From Agrococcus sp. Marseille-Q4369 (GTDB taxonomy: Bacteria > Actinomycetota > Actinomycetes > Actinomycetales > Microbacteriaceae): a stretch of DNA of 64,000 bases. The position numbers and the translations under genes were made by a program. Positions 61,597 through 64,000 of the stretch are shown here, piece by piece. Where the stretch lies: positions 558,001 through 622,000 of the forward strand of contig NZ_CP070501.1 of NCBI RefSeq assembly GCF_018308945.1. Reading direction: 5' to 3'. How positions within the stretch are numbered: the first letter of the stretch is position 1; each line of letters opens with the position of its first letter. Under the pieces are notes generated by a model that was given only the letters and a program-made list of their open reading frames with translations, was not told the DNA's origin and searched no databases.

Positions 61597-62451
61597 CTAC
61601 GACCGAGCGACGACCGTGAGCACCGCGAGGCTCGCGAGCAGGAAGCTGCAGAGGGTTCCGACGAGGAACTCCTCCGCCTTCGTGCCGCCCGAGCGGTCGG
61701 CAGAGATCTCGGGGAAGCGCACGACGCCCTTCGCTGCGACGAGCCCCGCGATGACGACGGGCATCCCCGCGAGCAGCGACGCGAACACGAGCACGCGCTC
61801 GAGCGGTCCCACGATGCGCCCGCCGCGGAAGCCGCTCACGGTCGCCTCCGGCTCGTCCTTCCGCACGACGGCGAGCTCCCTGTCGCGGCGCAGCACGCGC
61901 CACGCCGTGCTCCTCTGCGGCGGCGCGTCGCTCGGCTCGTCCGTTCGACGGGCCGCGGCGACGATCGCGCGCACGAGTGCGTTGCTCGTCGGCCCGAGGA
62001 AGACCAGCGCTGCGATCGCGACGACGACGACGCTCGGCGCGAGAGCCTCCGCCTGCGCACTGTCGGCGAGCATGCGAGCGAGCGGCGCGTCCGCGTCGAC
62101 CGCGGTGCCGTCGACCAGCACCGCGAGCGCGATCGCGGCAGCCGTCAGCACGAAGCCGGAGACCGCGGCGAGGCGCGCTCGAGCGGCGAGCAGCACGGTC
62201 GCGAGGGCGGAGACCACGAGCGCGACGACGGCGGACGCCCACGGCAGGCCGGTCGTGAGAACGAGCGCGACCGCAGCGATCACCCAGGCGGCGCCAGCCC
62301 ACCCCCAGTCGGGGCCACGCAGCGCGAGGCGCGGTGCTCGCGATGCACCGGCGGTCCGCGTCTCGTCAGCTACGTGCCCCGTGGCGAGCGAACGGGCGCT
62401 CAGCGCGAGGTGCCCGAGCCCCATGACGAGCATGATCGCTGCCGCGGTCAC
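61597..62451 (-). CDS. Multi-pass membrane protein paired with SatD
   Basis: 284 aa; its ATG overlaps the SatD stop (ATGA). Helices include AAAIMLVMGLGHLALSARSLA, WGWAGAAWVIAAVALVLTTG, AAIALAVLVDG, VVVVAIAALVFLGPTSNALVRAIVAAA and two near the C-terminus. A cytoplasmic loop holds RVLRRDRELAVVRKDEPEATVSGFRGG. No family recognised. Translational coupling to SatD suggests one functional unit. Confidence 0.75.
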   Translation of the reverse strand: MTAAAIMLVMGLGHLALSARSLATGHVADETRTAGASRAPRLALRGPDWGWAGAAWVIAAVALVLTTGLPWASAVVALVVSALATVLLAARARLAAVSGFVLTAAAIALAVLVDGTAVDADAPLARMLADSAQAEALAPSVVVVAIAALVFLGPTSNALVRAIVAAARRTDEPSDAPPQRSTAWRVLRRDRELAVVRKDEPEATVSGFRGGRIVGPLERVLVFASLLAGMPVVIAGLVAAKGVVRFPEISADRSGGTKAEEFLVGTLCSFLLASLAVLTVVARS

Positions 62452-63083
62452 GACCGGGCTCCCTCGAGCTGACGCAGCATCTCGACGACCGCCGCAGCGC
62501 CGGAACGGTGCCAGCTCTGCGAGACGGCCGACTGGCGGATGCCCTCAGCCTCGGCGGTGCGCGCTTGCGGCACCTCCTCCAGGCCCGCTAGCGCGATTCG
62601 GCGATCCCGCGGCCGCATGCCCGACACGACGTGGTCCCGCAGCAGCAGGAGGCCGCGAACGGCCTTCTCCTCGCTTCCGCCGTCGGGCACGAAGCCCGTC
62701 GTCGCACGGCTCCGCCCCGAGCGCTGCGCTTGCTTCACGTGATCGATCGCCTCCCGAGCGCGCCACCAGGCGCTGCCGTCTCGGATGGGGACCGTGCCAG
62801 TCGCGTCGACGACGCGGTCCTCGCCGACCCCGATGCCGAAGCGCAGCTCGAGCCCCTCGGGAAGCGACAGCCCGACGACGGTCGTCGCGACGACGGCGTG
62901 CTCGACGCTCGCGTAGACCGCCTGGAACTCATCCCCCACGGCCGCATACGCCGGTACCGCCGCCGGAGCGTGAACCTCAGCGCGTTCGAACGCATGCAGC
63001 ACATGCTCCTGCGCCGCGCTGCGGTCAGCCAGGTCCCGGGACCCGACGATGTCGGCGATCACCGCCGCGGATGCTCTAGCCAC
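62448..63083 (-). CDS. SatD family protein
   Basis: 211 aa from GTG at 63083, TAGACT 7 nt upstream, no Shine-Dalgarno. VIADIVGSRDLADRSAAQEHVLHAFERA and AVGDEFQAVYASVEHAVVATTVVGLSLPEGLELRFGIGVGE are the SatD pattern (an acid-tolerance-linked gene in streptococci, with a fold related to nucleotide cyclases). The C-terminal half contains SQSWHRSGAAAVVEMLRQLEG, HTH-like. Function unproven. Operon with the following membrane protein. Confidence 0.85.
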   Translation of the reverse strand: MARASAAVIADIVGSRDLADRSAAQEHVLHAFERAEVHAPAAVPAYAAVGDEFQAVYASVEHAVVATTVVGLSLPEGLELRFGIGVGEDRVVDATGTVPIRDGSAWWRAREAIDHVKQAQRSGRSRATTGFVPDGGSEEKAVRGLLLLRDHVVSGMRPRDRRIALAGLEEVPQARTAEAEGIRQSAVSQSWHRSGAAAVVEMLRQLEGARS

Positions 63084-63090
63084 GCAGATA

Positions 63091-63096
63091 AGTCTA
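63091..63096 (-). promoter_or_regulatory. -10 element (TAGACT), leaderless start of satD-like gene
   Basis: TAGACT on the minus strand ends 7 nt before the GTG at 63083, in an AT-rich stretch. Confidence 0.5.
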
Positions 63097-63143
63097 CAAC
63101 TGATACCCCCGAACCATCACCTCTCCACTTATATTCTGGACGA

Positions 63144-63160
63144 ATCAGCCTACGGCTGAT
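63144..63160. promoter_or_regulatory. Perfect inverted repeat between the SatD and hydrolase genes
   Basis: ATCAGCC-TAC-GGCTGAT (63144-63160) is a 7-bp perfect dyad in the 183-bp divergent gap (63084-63266). The gap also holds AT-rich runs (CACTTATATTCTGG) likely to be promoter DNA. The dyad may be an operator for either side. Confidence 0.4.
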
Positions 63161-63266
63161 CGGCGCCGCTCGCTGACCAGCCCGCACACCGCGCATCCGG
63201 GTCATGCCCAGGTCGGCCGCATGGCGCGTCGGCAGACTGGCGATCGAGCGAGCGATGAGGAGAGTC

Positions 63267-64000
63267 ATGGCAGAGATCAGTGTGAACAAGCGGATGCTCG
63301 GGCTCAAGGACGTGCACGTCCACGTCGAGGAGCACGGCGCAGGGCGACCGGTCGTCCTCATCCACGGCTGGCCGCTCTCGGGCGCCTCATGGGAGGCGCA
63401 GGTGTCCGCCCTCGTCGACGCGGGCTACCGCGTCATCACCTACGACCGCCGTGGCTTCGGCCGGAGCGACAAGCCGAAGACCGGCTACGACTACGACACG
63501 CTCGCCGACGACCTCGCGGGTCTGCTCGACGCGCTCGACCTGCGCGACGTCACGCTCGTCGGCTTCTCGATGGGTGGCGGCGAGGTCGCCCGCTACATCG
63601 CCCGCCACGGCGAGGAGCGGCTGCGCAGCGTCGTCTTCGCCGCCGCGGTGCCGCCGCGCATGATGCGCTCGGCCGACAACCCGGAGGGCCCGCTCACGGC
63701 GGAGCAGGCGGGCGAGATGACGGCGCAGCTCACCGCCGACCGCGAGGCCTTCCTCGACGACTTCACGAAGCAGTTCTTCTCGCCGAACGCCGACGGCAAC
63801 GTGCTCGTGAGCGAGCCGCAGCGGCAGCAAGCGATCGGGCTCGGCCTGCAGGCCGACAAGCTCGCGATGCTCGAGGCGATGCAGTCGTTCGGGCTGGCCG
63901 ACTTCCGCGAGGACCTCACGAAGGTGACCGTGCCGACGCTCGTGCTGCACGGCGACGCCGACGGCATCGTGCCGTTCGAGGGGTCCGGCGCGCGCACGCA
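63267..64000 (+). CDS. Alpha/beta hydrolase, non-heme haloperoxidase-like, 3' end outside window
   Basis: At least 244 codons from ATG at 63267, GAGGAG 6 nt upstream; runs off the window end. VVLIHGWPLSGASWEAQ is the oxyanion region, YDRRGFGRSDKPKTGYDYDTLADDL and the nucleophile elbow GFSMGG follow, then VLHGDADGIVPF with the catalytic Asp. The catalytic His would be beyond the window. This matches cofactor-free chloroperoxidase/esterase enzymes. Substrate unknown. Confidence 0.9.
   Translation, partial: MAEISVNKRMLGLKDVHVHVEEHGAGRPVVLIHGWPLSGASWEAQVSALVDAGYRVITYDRRGFGRSDKPKTGYDYDTLADDLAGLLDALDLRDVTLVGFSMGGGEVARYIARHGEERLRSVVFAAAVPPRMMRSADNPEGPLTAEQAGEMTAQLTADREAFLDDFTKQFFSPNADGNVLVSEPQRQQAIGLGLQADKLAMLEAMQSFGLADFREDLTKVTVPTLVLHGDADGIVPFEGSGART

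Overview
The window is very GC-rich (roughly 73% by eye), densely coded on both strands, and reads as chromosome of a high-GC actinobacterium, most likely family Microbacteriaceae. The evidence is the qcrCAB/ctaE arrangement with trpD divergent from it, three FemX-type peptidoglycan bridge enzymes, a DhaM-HPr fusion, and many starts that look leaderless (TANNNT about 6-7 nt before ATG/GTG). An Agrococcus-like genus is a guess only. No rRNA, tRNA, CRISPR array or prophage was seen.

Layout. 1-8.9 kb: a broken alanine/sodium symporter end, a lipoprotein, DUF2255, a DsbA-type oxidoreductase, DUF1905, a large SGNH-hydrolase/M4-protease/emfourin-like fusion, a ThDP enzyme, a YhhN membrane protein, a LysR regulator and a GNAT protein. 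8.9-13.9 kb: a glycerol/dihydroxyacetone block, dhaKLM leftward and glpF-glpK rightward from a shared control region with two adjacent palindromes, closed by a 38-bp terminator. 13.9-20.2 kb: a membrane protein and trpD leftward; ctaE-qcrC-qcrA-qcrB (respiratory supercomplex) rightward, closed by a terminator. 20.2-33 kb: LLM flavoprotein, APH-like kinase, FUSC-type membrane protein, HD protein, a triple FemX cassette, EI24 and EamA membrane proteins, small proteins and a BCCT transporter.

33.1-45.1 kb holds the most coherent accessory system: MalY-type C-S lyase, O-acetylhomoserine sulfhydrylase-like enzyme, a complete peptide/nickel-type ABC importer, an LLM monooxygenase, a CMD-domain protein (broken here), an AhpD-like protein and a VOC protein, all rightward with overlapping ends, facing a core-MetE-like methyltransferase. 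Together they suggest import, oxidation and C-S cleavage of an organosulfur compound with the sulfur routed to homocysteine/methionine. 45.2-49.2 kb: UbiB-like kinase with an in-frame 4 x 15 bp repeat, PadR regulator and PutP. 49.3-50.7 kb: an intact IS481-family element sitting exactly in the centre of a 64-bp imperfect palindrome with a 14-bp target duplication. 50.9-64 kb: FMN reductase, an amber-interrupted FAD oxidoreductase, methyltransferase, SMP-30-like hydrolase, ZIP-like protein, two GH13 enzymes around an alcohol dehydrogenase, an OhrR/MarR regulator, DUF7010, a SatD-type pair and the start of an alpha/beta hydrolase.

Three genes look broken (deletion with frameshift at the window start; amber plus frame slip in the CMD gene; amber in the FAD gene). 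Since TAG is an ordinary stop in many intact genes here, recoding is unlikely; decay or sequence error is the simpler reading.
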